From: Pseudacidovorax sp. RU35E
GTDB lineage: Bacteria; Pseudomonadota; Gammaproteobacteria; Burkholderiales; Burkholderiaceae_C
NCBI RefSeq assembly: GCF_900156165.1
Contig: NZ_FTMY01000005.1
Span: 62,001-126,000 of the forward strand
Direction of reading: 5' to 3'
DNA length: 64,000 nucleotides
Shown here: positions 38,049-47,885 of the stretch, piece by piece
Layout: every line of letters begins with the position of its first letter
Numbering within the stretch: position 1 is the first letter of the stretch
Program-made: the position numbers and the translations under genes
The notes under the pieces: model-generated
Database searches by the model: none
What the model saw: the letters and a program-made list of their open reading frames with translations, nothing else
What the model was told of the DNA's origin: nothing

Positions 38049-38126
38049 GACACGCTATCTGACACTTCTTGTTTGTAAACAAGTGTGTCTTGGTGACAAA
38101 AACGTCACTTGGGCTCGGGGTGACAC
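38049..38126 (-). promoter_or_regulatory. candidate PilR upstream activating sites
   Basis: The motif GACAC/GTGTC occurs four times, at 38049-38053, 38061-38065, 38085-38089 (opposite orientation) and 38122-38126, roughly -70 to -145 from the pilA start. The palindrome CTTGTTT-GT-AAACAAG (38068-38083) is flanked by GACAC and GTGTC. GTGAC-N6-GTCAC lies at 38093-38108. PilR of Pseudomonas is described as binding repeated TGTC-type sites upstream of pilA. The match is by pattern only. Confidence 0.5.
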
Positions 38127-38179
38127 GTTTGGTCGGCCCGGCCTGGACGTGATGACGAACTCGGGTGTCTCGCCAGAAG

Positions 38180-39013
38180 TCAGACCACGTGCGACGCAGC
38201 GGCCGGGACGTGAAGGATCTGGCCCGCCTCAAGCCAATGCACCTGCATCCGGTCCCAGAGCCGGAGCTGGCCGACCAGCGCGTTGACCTCGGCCATGATG
38301 TCCGCCACCGCCGCGGGTTTCGTGTGCGTGATGTAGACCGGGTAACGGGCCAGCGGCGACATCTGGGCCAGCTCTTCGGCCAGGGCTGGTGGCGACAGGT
38401 GCAGGCTTCTTTCGGCCAGTTGGCGCTCGCGGGTGCTGAAGGCCGTCTCGATCACCAGGGCGCCGACGTCCATCTGGTTGATCCGACGCCAGAAGGGCTT
38501 GTTGCGCTCGGTGTCCCCGCTGTAGACCCAGTGCGAATGGCCGTCCGCGCGGCGGACGGCGAAACCGCAGGCCGGCACGGTATGGACGGCGGGCAGCACT
38601 TCCACGACCTTGGGGATGCGACGACCCAGCATCAGGCTCTGGCCCATGTCGAACTCCACGAAGTGGATCAGCGGCGCGTCGGTGCTCGGCAAGGCGGTGA
38701 AGTCCGGCCACAACAGGTTGTTGAAGACATGCGCCCGCAGCACCTGCAGAGTGGCGCGCAGGCCGTGCACCCGCAGCGGCCGCCGCCGCAGGCTGGCGAC
38801 GGCGTCCACCATCAGAGGCAGGGCCGCGACATGGTCCAGGTGCGAATGGGTGAGCACCACGTCGTCGATCTGCGCCATCTCTTCCAGGGTCAGATCGCCG
38901 ACGCCGGTGCCGGCATCGACGAGGAGGTCGTCGTCGATCAGGAAGGAGGTGGTCCGGGCGCCCCGGGCGATGGCGCCGGAGCAGCCCAGCACGCGCACCT
39001 GCAGGCTGTTCAT
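38180..39013 (-). CDS. 3',5'-cyclic-nucleotide phosphodiesterase (metallo-beta-lactamase fold)
   Basis: This 277-aa protein has the HxHxDH metal site as [12 protein letters not shown], a second ligand region in [15 protein letters not shown] and the DTE context [11 protein letters not shown]. An ITHTKP motif follows. It fits the class II cAMP phosphodiesterase-like metallo-beta-lactamase family. It lies just downstream, on the same strand, of a class III nucleotide cyclase gene, which supports cAMP or cGMP hydrolysis. ATG at 39013 begins at the first beta strand ([13 protein letters not shown]). Confidence 0.82.
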   Translation of the reverse strand: MNSLQVRVLGCSGAIARGARTTSFLIDDDLLVDAGTGVGDLTLEEMAQIDDVVLTHSHLDHVAALPLMVDAVASLRRRPLRVHGLRATLQVLRAHVFNNLLWPDFTALPSTDAPLIHFVEFDMGQSLMLGRRIPKVVEVLPAVHTVPACGFAVRRADGHSHWVYSGDTERNKPFWRRINQMDVGALVIETAFSTRERQLAERSLHLSPPALAEELAQMSPLARYPVYITHTKPAAVADIMAEVNALVGQLRLWDRMQVHWLEAGQILHVPAAASHVV

Positions 39014-39240
39014 GAGGGGCTCAGAGTGATAGGGGGCAATCCGGCCGCGCGGCCCGTGGCAGGCGAGGCCTGCGTGCAAAGGCGCAGGCTAGGCGTCGGC
39101 TACCGCGGGACCAAGGACTTTCTTCACGCTCGGCCGGGGGGCGAGTATGCCTTTTCGCCGGGGCGGTGCAGGATCGGTTGTCATTAATTTGCAGTTTCGT
39201 GAACCCTGCCACGCCTATGCACCGAGCGTTGTCGCGGCTT

Positions 39241-41325
39241 TCAGGGTTGAACGGCGTCAGCCGGACGGCAGGCGGTGTCGGGCGTGTAGATATGCACGCC
39301 GCGCTGGCGCCCGCGCACCTGCACCTCCCCCAGCTCGCGCCAGGGGGCATCGGGCATGTGGGCGACGGTGCTTTCCCCTGCCACGATGGGTACGCGGTAG
39401 ACGGTGCACAGCCCCTCCAGCCGCGCCGCCAGATTCACGGCGTCGCCGATGGCCGTGTAGCTGCGCCGGTACGCGGAGCCCATGTTGCCGACGACCACCG
39501 TGCCGGAATTCAGCCCGATGCCGATGGCGACGTTGGGCAGGCCATGGGCGTCGTGTCGGGCATTGAGTGCCGGCAGCGCGGCGACGATGTCCTGCGCGGC
39601 GCGCACGGCCCGCTCGGCATGGTCGACCTGCACGACCGGCGCCCCCCAGAAGGCCATCAGGCAGTCACCCATGTATTTGTCCACGGTGCCACCGTGATGG
39701 TTGACGATCTCGGTGAAGCGGGTGAAGACCTCGTGCAGCAGGGCCTGCAAGGTGGCCGGTGCCATGTGTTCGGCCAGGTGGGTGAAGCCGCGCATGTCGC
39801 AGAACATGACGGTGAGGACCCGGCTCTCGGCCCGCATGGTGTAGCGGTGCGGCTCGCGCGCCATGTCGTCCACGAGCTGGGGCGGCACATAGGCGCCGAA
39901 CAGCCGCACCAGGGCGCGGCGCTGGCGGCTTTCGACGAAATAGCCCCAGCTCATGTTCAGCAGCAGCCCGGCGACACCGGCAAGCAGGGCCGCCGCCTGC
40001 GGCAGCACCAGGTCGCCCTGGCGATAGAACAGGTCGTTCAGCAGCAGCAGCCCGCCGCAGGCCGCCAACCCGATGACGAAGCCGGCTGCCGCCGAGCGCA
40101 GGGCCGTCCCGAGCATCAGCAGCAGGCCGATCAAGACGAGGCTCGCCCACGCGTAGCCTGCAGCGTAGTCGGGCACGTGCGGCACCCGGCCGTCGAGCAG
40201 GCCCGAGAGCACATGGGCATGCACCTCCACCCCTGGAAGCGCCGCGGCGATGGGCGTGGCGCGCAGATCCTGCAGCCCCGCCGCGCTGGCACCGACCAGC
40301 ACGATGCAATCCCGCAGTGCGCCGGGCGCAAGGCGACCCTCCAGCACCTCACGGGCGGAGACGTAGCGAAAGCGACGCTGGTCTTCTCCGCCGTCGCGGC
40401 GGTAGGGCACCACGATCCCGCCATCGGCGCCCACGGGAATGCGTATCTGCCGACCGTCCGGCGCTTGAAGCAGAAGCGCGGTCAGTTGAGGTGCGGCGCC
40501 CGGACCATGTGCCAGCTGCAACATGGGTGGTGCAACGTCCGTGGCCGCCCGGAAGGTCGCGAGGGCCAGCGATTCGTAATAGCCCCCAGGGGCCGCCTCC
40601 AGGCGCGCGAGTAGCGGTGCGGCGCGCACCACGCCGTCCTGGCCGGAACGGAACACCACGTTGATGAAGCCGGTTCTCGAGCCGATGGACAGGCCCGGCA
40701 GACTGGCGATCAGCGCAGGCCAGCCCGGGATGCGGGTAGCACCGGGCGGCAAGGCGCCGGCGGGCAGCACCGGTGGCGGCGGGAAGGTCGGCACCCCCGC
40801 CCCGGTGGCTTCGCTGTCGAAATGCGCGCCCATGACCACCCGACCCGGTGCCGCTGCCACCGCCCGTGCGAAGTCGCCGTCAGGGTCCAGGGCCGCCGCG
40901 CGCCGGGCGAGTTCCGCATCGAAGCCCGCATCGGCGGGCCAGCGCCCGGGACCCAGGGCCTGCAGCAACGCCGACCCGCTGCTGCGGTCGGCCTCGGCGA
41001 ACACCATGTCGAAGGCCAGCGCGCGCGCCTGCTGGCGCTGTGTCAGTTCAGTGGTGAGCCGGGCCAGCCGCTCGCGGCTCCACGGCCACTGGCCGAAGGC
41101 GCGCAGGCTGGGCTCGTCGATGTCGACGATGACGATGCGCGGATCGGTGCCGCGCGGCGCATGCAGGCGCAGCCGGGCGTCCTGGATCTGGGCATCGAGA
41201 CGATCCACCCCTGGCAGGTGCAGCAGCCCGCCCGTGTGTGCCAGACCGGCGAGCAGAGGCAGCAGGGTGACCGCGATGCGCCAGCCATGGCCCCGAAGGC
41301 CGCGCCACCACCCCGTGCGCCGCAT
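39241..41325 (-). CDS. CHASE2-domain class III adenylate/guanylate cyclase
   Basis: This 694-aa membrane protein has an N-terminal helix (WRIAVTLLPLLAGLAHTGGLL), then an extracytoplasmic CHASE2 sensor of about 330 residues (DPRIVIVDIDEPSLRAFGQWPWSRERLA). Three helices and a cytoplasmic class III cyclase domain follow. Metal-binding aspartates are in VMFCDMRGFTHLAE and DKYMGDCLMAFWG. The catalytic Asn/Arg segment is YTAIGDAVNLAARLEGL. Substrate choice (ATP or GTP) is not decided. It lies 25 nt after the FHA gene, and a phosphodiesterase follows. Confidence 0.92.
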   Translation of the reverse strand: MRRTGWWRGLRGHGWRIAVTLLPLLAGLAHTGGLLHLPGVDRLDAQIQDARLRLHAPRGTDPRIVIVDIDEPSLRAFGQWPWSRERLARLTTELTQRQQARALAFDMVFAEADRSSGSALLQALGPGRWPADAGFDAELARRAAALDPDGDFARAVAAAPGRVVMGAHFDSEATGAGVPTFPPPPVLPAGALPPGATRIPGWPALIASLPGLSIGSRTGFINVVFRSGQDGVVRAAPLLARLEAAPGGYYESLALATFRAATDVAPPMLQLAHGPGAAPQLTALLLQAPDGRQIRIPVGADGGIVVPYRRDGGEDQRRFRYVSAREVLEGRLAPGALRDCIVLVGASAAGLQDLRATPIAAALPGVEVHAHVLSGLLDGRVPHVPDYAAGYAWASLVLIGLLLMLGTALRSAAAGFVIGLAACGGLLLLNDLFYRQGDLVLPQAAALLAGVAGLLLNMSWGYFVESRQRRALVRLFGAYVPPQLVDDMAREPHRYTMRAESRVLTVMFCDMRGFTHLAEHMAPATLQALLHEVFTRFTEIVNHHGGTVDKYMGDCLMAFWGAPVVQVDHAERAVRAAQDIVAALPALNARHDAHGLPNVAIGIGLNSGTVVVGNMGSAYRRSYTAIGDAVNLAARLEGLCTVYRVPIVAGESTVAHMPDAPWRELGEVQVRGRQRGVHIYTPDTACRPADAVQP

Positions 41326-41350
41326 CGCGTCGAAAGGACGTGCGGCGCGA

Positions 41351-42022
41351 TCAGCCCAGGACGAACTGCATGCGGGTGCCGCCGAGCTCCAGGATGTCGC
41401 CGTCCTGCAGGGCCACGGCCCGTGGCTGCAGCGCCTCGCCATTGAGCGTGGCGAGGCCATCCACAGGCGCCACGACATAGCCCTGCAGGCGCCGGGTGAC
41501 GGCGGCCACGGCCACACCCGGCTTGCCGATGGTGGTCACCACCTTGCGCAGCACGATCTCGTGGCCGGCGGCCGAGCCGCTGAGGATGCGGATGCAGGCC
41601 TGGGTGCTGGCGCTGCCCTCCAGGGCCGCCGGCACCGTCTCGCCCTCGGTCAGCGGCATGGGGCGCGAGTCCATCAGCCCGGAGCCTGCGCTCAGGCTCA
41701 TGCTGATGCCGGGATGCGCGCCGTCGTCGGCTTCGTGCGTCTGCAGGTAGCGGATCTTGTACTTGCCGACTTCGATGAGGTCGTTGTGTTCGAGCACCTG
41801 CTTGCGGATCGCACGGGAGTTCACATACGTGCCATTGGTGCTGTCCAGGTCTTCGAGATAGACACTGGTGCCGATCTTGTGCAGCACCGCGTGCTCGCCG
41901 CTGATGGCAAGGTTGTCGATGACGATGTCGTTGTAAGGGCGCCGGCCGAGCGTGGTGCGTTCCTTCAGCAGGGGCACTTCCTTCAGCACGACGCCATCGA
42001 TGGCAACTACCAGTTTCGGCAT
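41351..42022 (-). CDS. FHA-domain protein (two FHA-like domains)
   Basis: This protein of about 223 aa has an N-terminal FHA domain recognising phosphothreonine: TTLGRRPYNDIVIDN, ISGEHAVLH and DLDSTNGTYVN, with all key residues present. A Ser/Pro-rich linker is followed by a second, more degenerate FHA-like unit (IRILSGSAAGHEIVLRKVVTTIGKPG). The start at 42022 has GAGGAG 8 nt upstream. A GTG at 42031 is an alternative. It lies between the PP2C and cyclase genes. A matching Ser/Thr kinase is not in the window. Confidence 0.9.
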   Translation of the reverse strand: MPKLVVAIDGVVLKEVPLLKERTTLGRRPYNDIVIDNLAISGEHAVLHKIGTSVYLEDLDSTNGTYVNSRAIRKQVLEHNDLIEVGKYKIRYLQTHEADDGAHPGISMSLSAGSGLMDSRPMPLTEGETVPAALEGSASTQACIRILSGSAAGHEIVLRKVVTTIGKPGVAVAAVTRRLQGYVVAPVDGLATLNGEALQPRAVALQDGDILELGGTRMQFVLG

Positions 42023-42119
42023 GGCCGACACTCCTCAGACCGGACGGGCGCACACGCGCAGATTGTCAAGTTGTAACCGCGAGCCGATGGGCCTGCAACC
42101 TTTCGGCTACACATTCGCC

Positions 42120-42905
42120 TCAATCTCCCGCAAAGCGCGCCAGGATCACCGAGACGTTGTCCTTGCCGCCGTTGTCGTTGGCCACGGTGATCAGCAGCGC
42201 CACCTTGTCGGCCAGCGGAATGTCGGGGATCAGCAGGGACACCAGTTGCTCGTCGGTGACCATGTCGGTCAGGCCGTCCGAGCACAGCAGGTACAGGTCG
42301 CCGCGCTGGGCCGGCTCGTGCATCAGGTCGACCTCCACGTCGGCGCCGATGCCGAGCGCGCGCGTCACCAGGTTTCGATGGGGCGAGGCCAGTGCCTCCT
42401 CGGGCGTCATCAGGCCGGCGTCGATCTGGGCCTGCAGGAAAGAGTGGTCACGCGTGAGCGCCGTCAAGCGGCCGCCGCGCAGGCGGTAGCAGCGGGAGTC
42501 GCCGATGTGGCCGACCACCGCGCCGCAGGGGCCGAACACCGCGCCGACCAGCGTCGTGCCCATGCCGCGCAGGGCGGGATTGACGGTGCTGGCGTTGAAG
42601 ACCGCGCGATTGGCCTGCGCGATGCCCTGGTGCAGCGCCTTCATGACCGCCTTGCCACCGGGCGCCGGCCCCACCTGAGCCAGCCAGCGTCCCATGGACG
42701 CCTGCAACAGCGCCACAGCCATCTCGCTGGCCACCTCGCCACCGGCATAGCCGCCCATGCCGTCGGCCAGCACCGCGAGGCCCAGGCGCGGGTCGAAGGC
42801 GATCGAGTCTTCGTTGTTGCGGCGCAGCCGGCCGGTGTCGGTCTGCGCGGCAAACTCCCAGGGCGGCCCGGCGGCGTCTTGTTGGATGACAGCCGGGCGC
42901 GCCAT
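42120..42905 (-). CDS. PP2C-type Ser/Thr protein phosphatase
   Basis: This 261-aa metal-dependent phosphatase has all PP2C motifs. RRNNEDSI and LADGMGGYAGGE carry the metal Asp, GHIGDSRCYRLR is present, and CSDGLTDMVTDEQL and NDNGGKDNVSVIL carry the C-terminal Asp residues. It is cytoplasmic with no membrane segment, Stp1/PrpC-like. It probably reverses threonine phosphorylation read by the FHA neighbour 97 nt downstream. Confidence 0.94.
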   Translation of the reverse strand: MARPAVIQQDAAGPPWEFAAQTDTGRLRRNNEDSIAFDPRLGLAVLADGMGGYAGGEVASEMAVALLQASMGRWLAQVGPAPGGKAVMKALHQGIAQANRAVFNASTVNPALRGMGTTLVGAVFGPCGAVVGHIGDSRCYRLRGGRLTALTRDHSFLQAQIDAGLMTPEEALASPHRNLVTRALGIGADVEVDLMHEPAQRGDLYLLCSDGLTDMVTDEQLVSLLIPDIPLADKVALLITVANDNGGKDNVSVILARFAGD

Positions 42906-42910
42906 GGGGA

Positions 42911-43603
42911 TCAGTGCTGCGCGGCCTGCTGCCGGCCGCGATTGGCCAGCAGCTTGCCGATGGCCACGACCAGCACCGCGCCGATCGCGGCAGCCACGTA
43001 ATGCAGCGCCGGGTTGGCGGCCATCGTCTCATGCAGCGACACGTCGCTCGCCATCGTCTCGCCACCCACCCAGCCGATGAGGGCTGCGCCCAGCAGGATG
43101 ATGATCGGGAAGCGGTTCATGAGCTTGATCATGAGCGAACTGCCGAAGATCACCAAGGGGATGCTGATGGCCAGGCCCAGCACCAGCAGCACCATGCTGC
43201 CGTTGGCGGCCGCGGCCACGGCGATCACGTTGTCAAGGCTCATCACGAGGTCGGCGATCAGGATGGTGCGCACGGCGCTGGCGAGGGTCGAATGCTGCTT
43301 GCCGCCGCCTTCCTCGCCCTCGTCCTCGCCGCCCAGCAGCTGCACGCCGATCCACAGCAGCAGCAGGCCGCCGATGATCTGCAGGTAGGGCAGGGACAGC
43401 AGCTTGACCGCCACGATGGTCAGCACGATGCGCAGCACCACGGCCGCGGCCGAGCCGAGCATGACGGCCTTCTTCTGCTGGTCGGGAGGCAGCGCGCGCG
43501 CCGCCAGGGCGATCACGACGGCGTTGTCGCCCGAAAGAATGATGTTGATCCAGATGATCTTGAGCAGACCGATCCACAGATCAGGGTTCGACAGTATCTC
43601 CAC
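42911..43603 (-). CDS. TerC/YjbE-family membrane protein
   Basis: This 230-aa protein with seven or so helices has the TerC signature IWINIILSGDNAVVIALA, plus LLWIGVQLLGGEDEG and DLVMSLDNVIAVAAA. Family members are linked to manganese export or metal homeostasis. The GTG start at 43603 is chosen because GGAGG (43613-43617) lies 9 nt upstream. An ATG at 43660 has no such site. Its stop is 5 nt before the PP2C gene, so they may be cotranscribed. No yybP-ykoY element was found upstream of it. Confidence 0.88.
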   Translation of the reverse strand: MEILSNPDLWIGLLKIIWINIILSGDNAVVIALAARALPPDQQKKAVMLGSAAAVVLRIVLTIVAVKLLSLPYLQIIGGLLLLWIGVQLLGGEDEGEEGGGKQHSTLASAVRTILIADLVMSLDNVIAVAAAANGSMVLLVLGLAISIPLVIFGSSLMIKLMNRFPIIILLGAALIGWVGGETMASDVSLHETMAANPALHYVAAAIGAVLVVAIGKLLANRGRQQAAQH

Positions 43604-43638
43604 GGCTTGCAACCTCCACGGTGTAGTGAATTGATGAA

Positions 43639-43684
43639 GGGCGCCTGCGGTCTCCGACAACCGCGGGCGCCCTCCGGCTTTTTT
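43639..43684 (+). terminator. large hairpin upstream of TerC
   Basis: GGGCGCCTGCGGT (43639-43651) pairs with ACCGCGGGCGCCC (43660-43672) with one mismatch. A T-run TTTTTT (43679-43684) follows on the plus strand. No plus-strand gene ends here, so it may stop antisense transcription, or act on the minus strand, where only weak U follows, as a sucD-to-TerC attenuator. Confidence 0.5.
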
Positions 43685-43787
43685 ATGGGGTGGCTGAATG
43701 TGCGGCGTTCATGACGACGCCTTCTACTTCGCCTGCAGTGCAAGCGCTCTCGGATGGACCGGTCGAGCGCTTGTCACCGTCTTCAGG

Positions 43788-44681
43788 TCAGATCAGCGAC
43801 TTCAGGATGCGGCCCATCTCCGACGGGTTGCGCGTGACCTTGAAACCGCACTCTTCCATGATGGCGAGCTTGGCATCGGCCGTGTCGGCGCCGCCCGAGA
43901 TCAGCGCGCCGGCATGGCCCATGCGCTTGCCGGGAGGGGCGGTGACGCCGGCGATGAAGCCGACCACCGGCTTCTTCATGTTGGCCTTGCACCATTGGGC
44001 CGCTTCGGCCTCGTCCGGGCCGCCGATCTCGCCGATCATGATGACCGCGTCGGTGTCCGGATCGTCGTTGAAGGCCTGCATCACGTCGATGTGCTTCAGG
44101 CCGTTGATCGGGTCGCCGCCGATGCCGACGGCCGACGATTGACCGATGCCCAGCTCGGACAGCTGTGCCACGGCTTCATAGGTCAGCGTGCCGGAGCGCG
44201 AGACCACGCCGATGCGGCCCTTCTTGTGGATGTGGCCGGGCATGATGCCGATCTTGATCTCGTCGGGCGTGATCAGGCCGGGGCAGTTGGGGCCCAGCAG
44301 CAGCGTCTTCTTGCCGCCCTTGGCTTCCTTGGCCTTCATCTTGTTGCGCACTTCGAGCATGTCGCGGACCGGAATGCCTTCGGTGATGCAGATGGCCAGG
44401 TCCAGGTCAGCCTCGACGGCTTCCCAGATGGCGGCGGCGGCGCCCGCTGGCGGCACGTAGATCACCGACACGGTCGCACCCGTCTGCTGGGCGGCTTCCT
44501 TGACCGAGGCATAGATCGGGATGTTGAAGATCGACTCGCCGGCCTTCTTCGGGTTCACGCCGGCCACGAAGGCATTCTTGCCGTTCGCGTATTCCTGGCA
44601 CTTCTCGGTGTGGAACTGACCGGTCTTGCCCGTGATGCCCTGGGTGATGACCTTGGTGTCCTTGTTGATGTAGATCGACAT
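43788..44681 (-). CDS. sucD: succinyl-CoA synthetase alpha subunit
   Basis: This 297-aa subunit holds the CoA-binding Rossmann part ([34 protein letters not shown]). The active-site phosphohistidine lies in the [17 protein letters not shown] region. With SucC it makes ATP or GTP from succinyl-CoA in the citric acid cycle. It follows sucC by 13 nt. Confidence 0.97.
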   Translation of the reverse strand: MSIYINKDTKVITQGITGKTGQFHTEKCQEYANGKNAFVAGVNPKKAGESIFNIPIYASVKEAAQQTGATVSVIYVPPAGAAAAIWEAVEADLDLAICITEGIPVRDMLEVRNKMKAKEAKGGKKTLLLGPNCPGLITPDEIKIGIMPGHIHKKGRIGVVSRSGTLTYEAVAQLSELGIGQSSAVGIGGDPINGLKHIDVMQAFNDDPDTDAVIMIGEIGGPDEAEAAQWCKANMKKPVVGFIAGVTAPPGKRMGHAGALISGGADTADAKLAIMEECGFKVTRNPSEMGRILKSLI

Positions 44682-44694
44682 GGCTGGTGATTCC

Positions 44695-45855
44695 TTACTT
44701 GACGGCCGCCACGACCTTCTGGGCCGCTTCTGCCATGGTGTCTGCGCTGATGATCGGCAGGCCGGATTCGGCCAGCATCTTCTTGCCCAGCTCTTCGTTC
44801 GTGCCCTTCATGCGCACGACCAGCGGCACGGACAGGTTCACGGCCTTGCAGGCGGTGATCACGCCGGTGGCGATGGTGTCGCACTTCATGATCCCGCCGA
44901 AGATGTTGACCAGGATGGCCTTCACGTTCTTGTTCTTCAGCATGATCTTGAAGGCCTCGGTGACCTTCTCGGGGGTGGCACCGCCGCCCACGTCAAGGAA
45001 GTTGGCCGGCTCGCCGCCGAACAGCTTGATGGTGTCCATGGTGGCCATGGCCAGGCCGGCACCGTTGACCAGGCAGCCGATGTTGCCGTCCAGGCTGATG
45101 TAGGCCAGGTCGAACTTGGAGGCTTCGATTTCCGCGGGATCTTCCTCGTCGAGGTCGCGCAGGGCGACCAGTTCGGGATGGCGGAACAGCGCGTTGGCGT
45201 CGAAGTTGAACTTGGCGTCCAGGGCGATGATGTTGCCCTTGCTGTCACGGTTGAGCGGGTTGATCTCGACCAGCGAGGCGTCCGTCTCCATGTAGCAGGT
45301 GTAGAGCTTCTTGCAGACGTCGACGAACTGGGCTTCGGAGTCGGCGGGGAGCTGGATGCCCTTGGCCAGTTCCTTGGCGAGCGCGTCGGTCATGCCGGTG
45401 AGGGGGTCGACGAAGACCTTGACGATCTTCTCGGGCGTGCTGTGCGCCACTTCCTCGATGTCCATGCCGCCTTCGCTGGAGGCGATGAAGGCCACCTTCT
45501 GCGTGCCGCGGTCGGTCACGGCGGAGAGGTAGTACTCCTTCTGGATGTCGGCGCCGTCTTCGATGTAGAGGCGGCGGACCTTCTGGCCTTCGGGGCCGGT
45601 CTGGTGCGTGACCAGCTGCATGCCCAGGATGTCGGTGGCACGGGCCTTCACGTCCTCGATCGACTTGGCGACCTTCACGCCGCCGCCCTTGCCGCGGCCG
45701 CCGGCGTGGATCTGGGCCTTCACCACCCACACGGGGCCGCCCAGCTTCTGTGCGGCTTCGACCGCTTCTTGCACGGTGAACGCCGGAATGCCGCGCGGCA
45801 CAGGCACGCCGAACTTGGCAAGGAGTTCCTTGCCTTGGTACTCGTGAATCTTCAT
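44695..45855 (-). CDS. sucC: succinyl-CoA synthetase beta subunit
   Basis: This 386-aa subunit has the ATP-grasp nucleotide-binding domain ([20 protein letters not shown]) and the CoA-ligase part ([31 protein letters not shown]). The start [20 protein letters not shown] is exact for the family. A strong-looking RBS-like GGAAGG is not obvious, though AAGAG lies upstream. It forms sucCD, divergent from argC with a 191-bp gap. Confidence 0.97.
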   Translation of the reverse strand: MKIHEYQGKELLAKFGVPVPRGIPAFTVQEAVEAAQKLGGPVWVVKAQIHAGGRGKGGGVKVAKSIEDVKARATDILGMQLVTHQTGPEGQKVRRLYIEDGADIQKEYYLSAVTDRGTQKVAFIASSEGGMDIEEVAHSTPEKIVKVFVDPLTGMTDALAKELAKGIQLPADSEAQFVDVCKKLYTCYMETDASLVEINPLNRDSKGNIIALDAKFNFDANALFRHPELVALRDLDEEDPAEIEASKFDLAYISLDGNIGCLVNGAGLAMATMDTIKLFGGEPANFLDVGGGATPEKVTEAFKIMLKNKNVKAILVNIFGGIMKCDTIATGVITACKAVNLSVPLVVRMKGTNEELGKKMLAESGLPIISADTMAEAAQKVVAAVK

Positions 45856-46046
45856 GGAAAGAGTCTCTCGGAACGGAGGATGGGAGGTGCTGTTGTCCGC
45901 AGGCCACGCCAGCCGGCCGGCCGGGAGCGGCGGAGCAGCCTGCGAATGTATCATGGTGCGCCGCGTCATGGCGGCCTCGCGCCGTTGTGGCGATCACGTA
46001 GTCTTCCCACTGTCCATGGGGAGAACACCACATCGAGGCTCGCGCC

Positions 46047-46970
46047 ATGACCCAGGTTTTCATCGACGGCGAGGCTGGCACAACCGGCCTCCAGATCCGC
46101 GAACGGCTCACCGGCTTGCCCGGCATCGAGCTCGTCAGCATCGCTCCCGAACTGCGCAAGGACGCCTCCGCCAAGCGTGACCTGATGGCGGGCGTCGACC
46201 TGGTCATCCTCTGCCTGCATGACGATGCCGCACGTGAATCCGTGGCGCTGATCGACGGTCTGCCGGGACGCAAGCCGCGCATCATCGACGCCTCCACCGC
46301 GCACCGCGTGGCGCCGGGTTGGGTCTACGGCTTCCCGGAACTGGCTGAAGGCCATGCCGCCGCCGTGAAGGCCGCAGAGCGCGTGGCCAACCCCGGCTGC
46401 TATGCCACCGGCGCCATCGCCATCGTGCGCCCGCTGGTCGATGCCGGCCTGCTGCCCAGGGACCATCCCATCGCGCTGCCCTCGGTCAGCGGCTATTCGG
46501 GCGGCGGCCGCACCATGATCGAGGCCTACGAGGCAGGCACCGCCCCGGCCTTCGAGACCTACGCGCTGGGCCTCAAGCACAAGCACATCCCCGAGATCAT
46601 GGCCTGCACCGGCCTCACGGCGCGGCCGGTGTTCATTCCCTCGGTGGGCAACTTCCGCCAGGGCATGCTGGTCAACCTGCCGCTGCACCTGGACGCGCTG
46701 CCCGGCAAGCCCACCGCGGCCGACCTGCACGACGCGCTGGCCGCCCACTACGCGAAGAGCAACACGCCCGAGCAGTACGTGAAGGTGCTGCCGCCGACGG
46801 AAGACGGCAAGCTGGAGCCGCAGGCGCTGAACGACACCAACGACCTCGAGATCCGCGTCTTCCCCAACGAAGACCACCGGCATGCCGTCGTCATCGCCCG
46901 CCTGGACAACCTGGGCAAGGGCGCGAGCGGCGCGGCGGTGCAGAACATGCGGCTGATGCTGGGGGTCTGA
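46047..46970 (+). CDS. argC: N-acetyl-gamma-glutamyl-phosphate reductase (ArgC type 2)
   Basis: This 307-aa enzyme of arginine biosynthesis reduces N-acetylglutamyl phosphate using NADPH. The N-terminus [17 protein letters not shown] is diagnostic of the short type 2 ArgC. The catalytic Cys sits in [13 protein letters not shown], and HKHIPEI and [12 protein letters not shown] are also present. The first 20-25 residues start right at the Rossmann strand. It converges on the M55 peptidase gene with a 5-nt gap. Confidence 0.95.
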   Translation: MTQVFIDGEAGTTGLQIRERLTGLPGIELVSIAPELRKDASAKRDLMAGVDLVILCLHDDAARESVALIDGLPGRKPRIIDASTAHRVAPGWVYGFPELAEGHAAAVKAAERVANPGCYATGAIAIVRPLVDAGLLPRDHPIALPSVSGYSGGGRTMIEAYEAGTAPAFETYALGLKHKHIPEIMACTGLTARPVFIPSVGNFRQGMLVNLPLHLDALPGKPTAADLHDALAAHYAKSNTPEQYVKVLPPTEDGKLEPQALNDTNDLEIRVFPNEDHRHAVVIARLDNLGKGASGAAVQNMRLMLGV

Positions 46971-46975
46971 GCCCC

Positions 46976-47809
46976 TCAGCGCAGCATCATCGCCATCGCC
47001 GAACAGCAGTTGAGCATGCGCACGGCCGCCTCCATGGTCGGCGCGTCGAAGCGCAGCACGGTGCCGTCCACGCGCTCGAAGCTGGGCCACTGGCAGAACA
47101 GGTCGGCATGGGCCGGCGTCTGGGTGTGCAGCTCCACCTGCAGCGGGCCGGGCACGCGCAGCGGCGCGGGGCGGGCATCGGCGGCCTGTGCCACGGCGCG
47201 CGCCACACCCTCGCGGATGGCTGCGCAGGCGGCCTCGGGCGACAGCGAGACGCCGCTGTTCATGCCGGTCGCCTCCTTGGTCTGCACGAATAGCGTGCCC
47301 GGCAGCTGCGGCGCGGTCTCGGCGATGAAGGCATCGTCGCCGCTGGCCATCAGCACCGGCACGCCGTAGTCGCCCGCCAGCGCGCCATAGAGCGTGGCCT
47401 CGCTCTGCCATTCGCCGTTGACGCGGATGCCGGCGAAGGCGCCGCTGTTGATGGTGTGGGCCAGGATGCCGGGCGCATGCGCGCGGGCGTGGTAGCCCAC
47501 CATGCACACGCCCGCGGTGCCGGGCCGTTCCACGCCGGCCACCATGCTCAGGTAGCGCGGCTTGCCCTGCACGATGCGGGCGCGCGGGTCCAGCCTGGCG
47601 GCCGGCATGTTGCGGAAGCTGCCGTGCGAGTCGTTCACCACCACGGCCTCGGCCCCGCCGTCGAAGGCGCCGGCGATCGCGGCATTGGCCTCGTCGGTCA
47701 TCCAGAGCCGGGCGCGCTCGTACTCGCCGTTGCCGGGGCGCGTCTGCTCGGGATGGAAGACGCCTGCCACGCCTTCGATGTCGACGGAGATGAGGATGAT
47801 GTGGGTCAT
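46976..47809 (-). CDS. M55 D-aminopeptidase (DppA-like)
   Basis: This 277-aa zinc peptidase has the start ILISVDIEGVAGVFHPEQT with metal-binding Asp/Glu, then NDSHGSFRNMPAA, MVGYHARAHAPGILAHTINS (zinc ligand region) and ASGDDAF. Family members such as Bacillus DppA release D-amino acids from peptides. ATG at 47809 was chosen. An upstream ATG (47842 region) is also in frame. It is the last gene of the Gsi-type operon. Confidence 0.9.
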   Translation of the reverse strand: MTHIILISVDIEGVAGVFHPEQTRPGNGEYERARLWMTDEANAAIAGAFDGGAEAVVVNDSHGSFRNMPAARLDPRARIVQGKPRYLSMVAGVERPGTAGVCMVGYHARAHAPGILAHTINSGAFAGIRVNGEWQSEATLYGALAGDYGVPVLMASGDDAFIAETAPQLPGTLFVQTKEATGMNSGVSLSPEAACAAIREGVARAVAQAADARPAPLRVPGPLQVELHTQTPAHADLFCQWPSFERVDGTVLRFDAPTMEAAVRMLNCCSAMAMMLR

Positions 47810-47885
47810 GGGTTCGGGCGCTTCGCGCAAGGAGTCGGCCATCGTCCGAGACGGCGCCGGCACGAGAAAAGGGCGGATGCGTGCC

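Noticed and set aside
37489-38232. A 247-aa protein extending the pilin upstream
   Set aside because: The extension covers the sigma-54 promoter and upstream sites. The leader [13 protein letters not shown] with its ribosome-binding site defines the true start.
43604-43787. A yybP-ykoY riboswitch before the TerC gene
   Set aside because: TerC genes often have one, but neither GGGGAGTAG nor the GAGACC loop is present. Only a large hairpin is seen.
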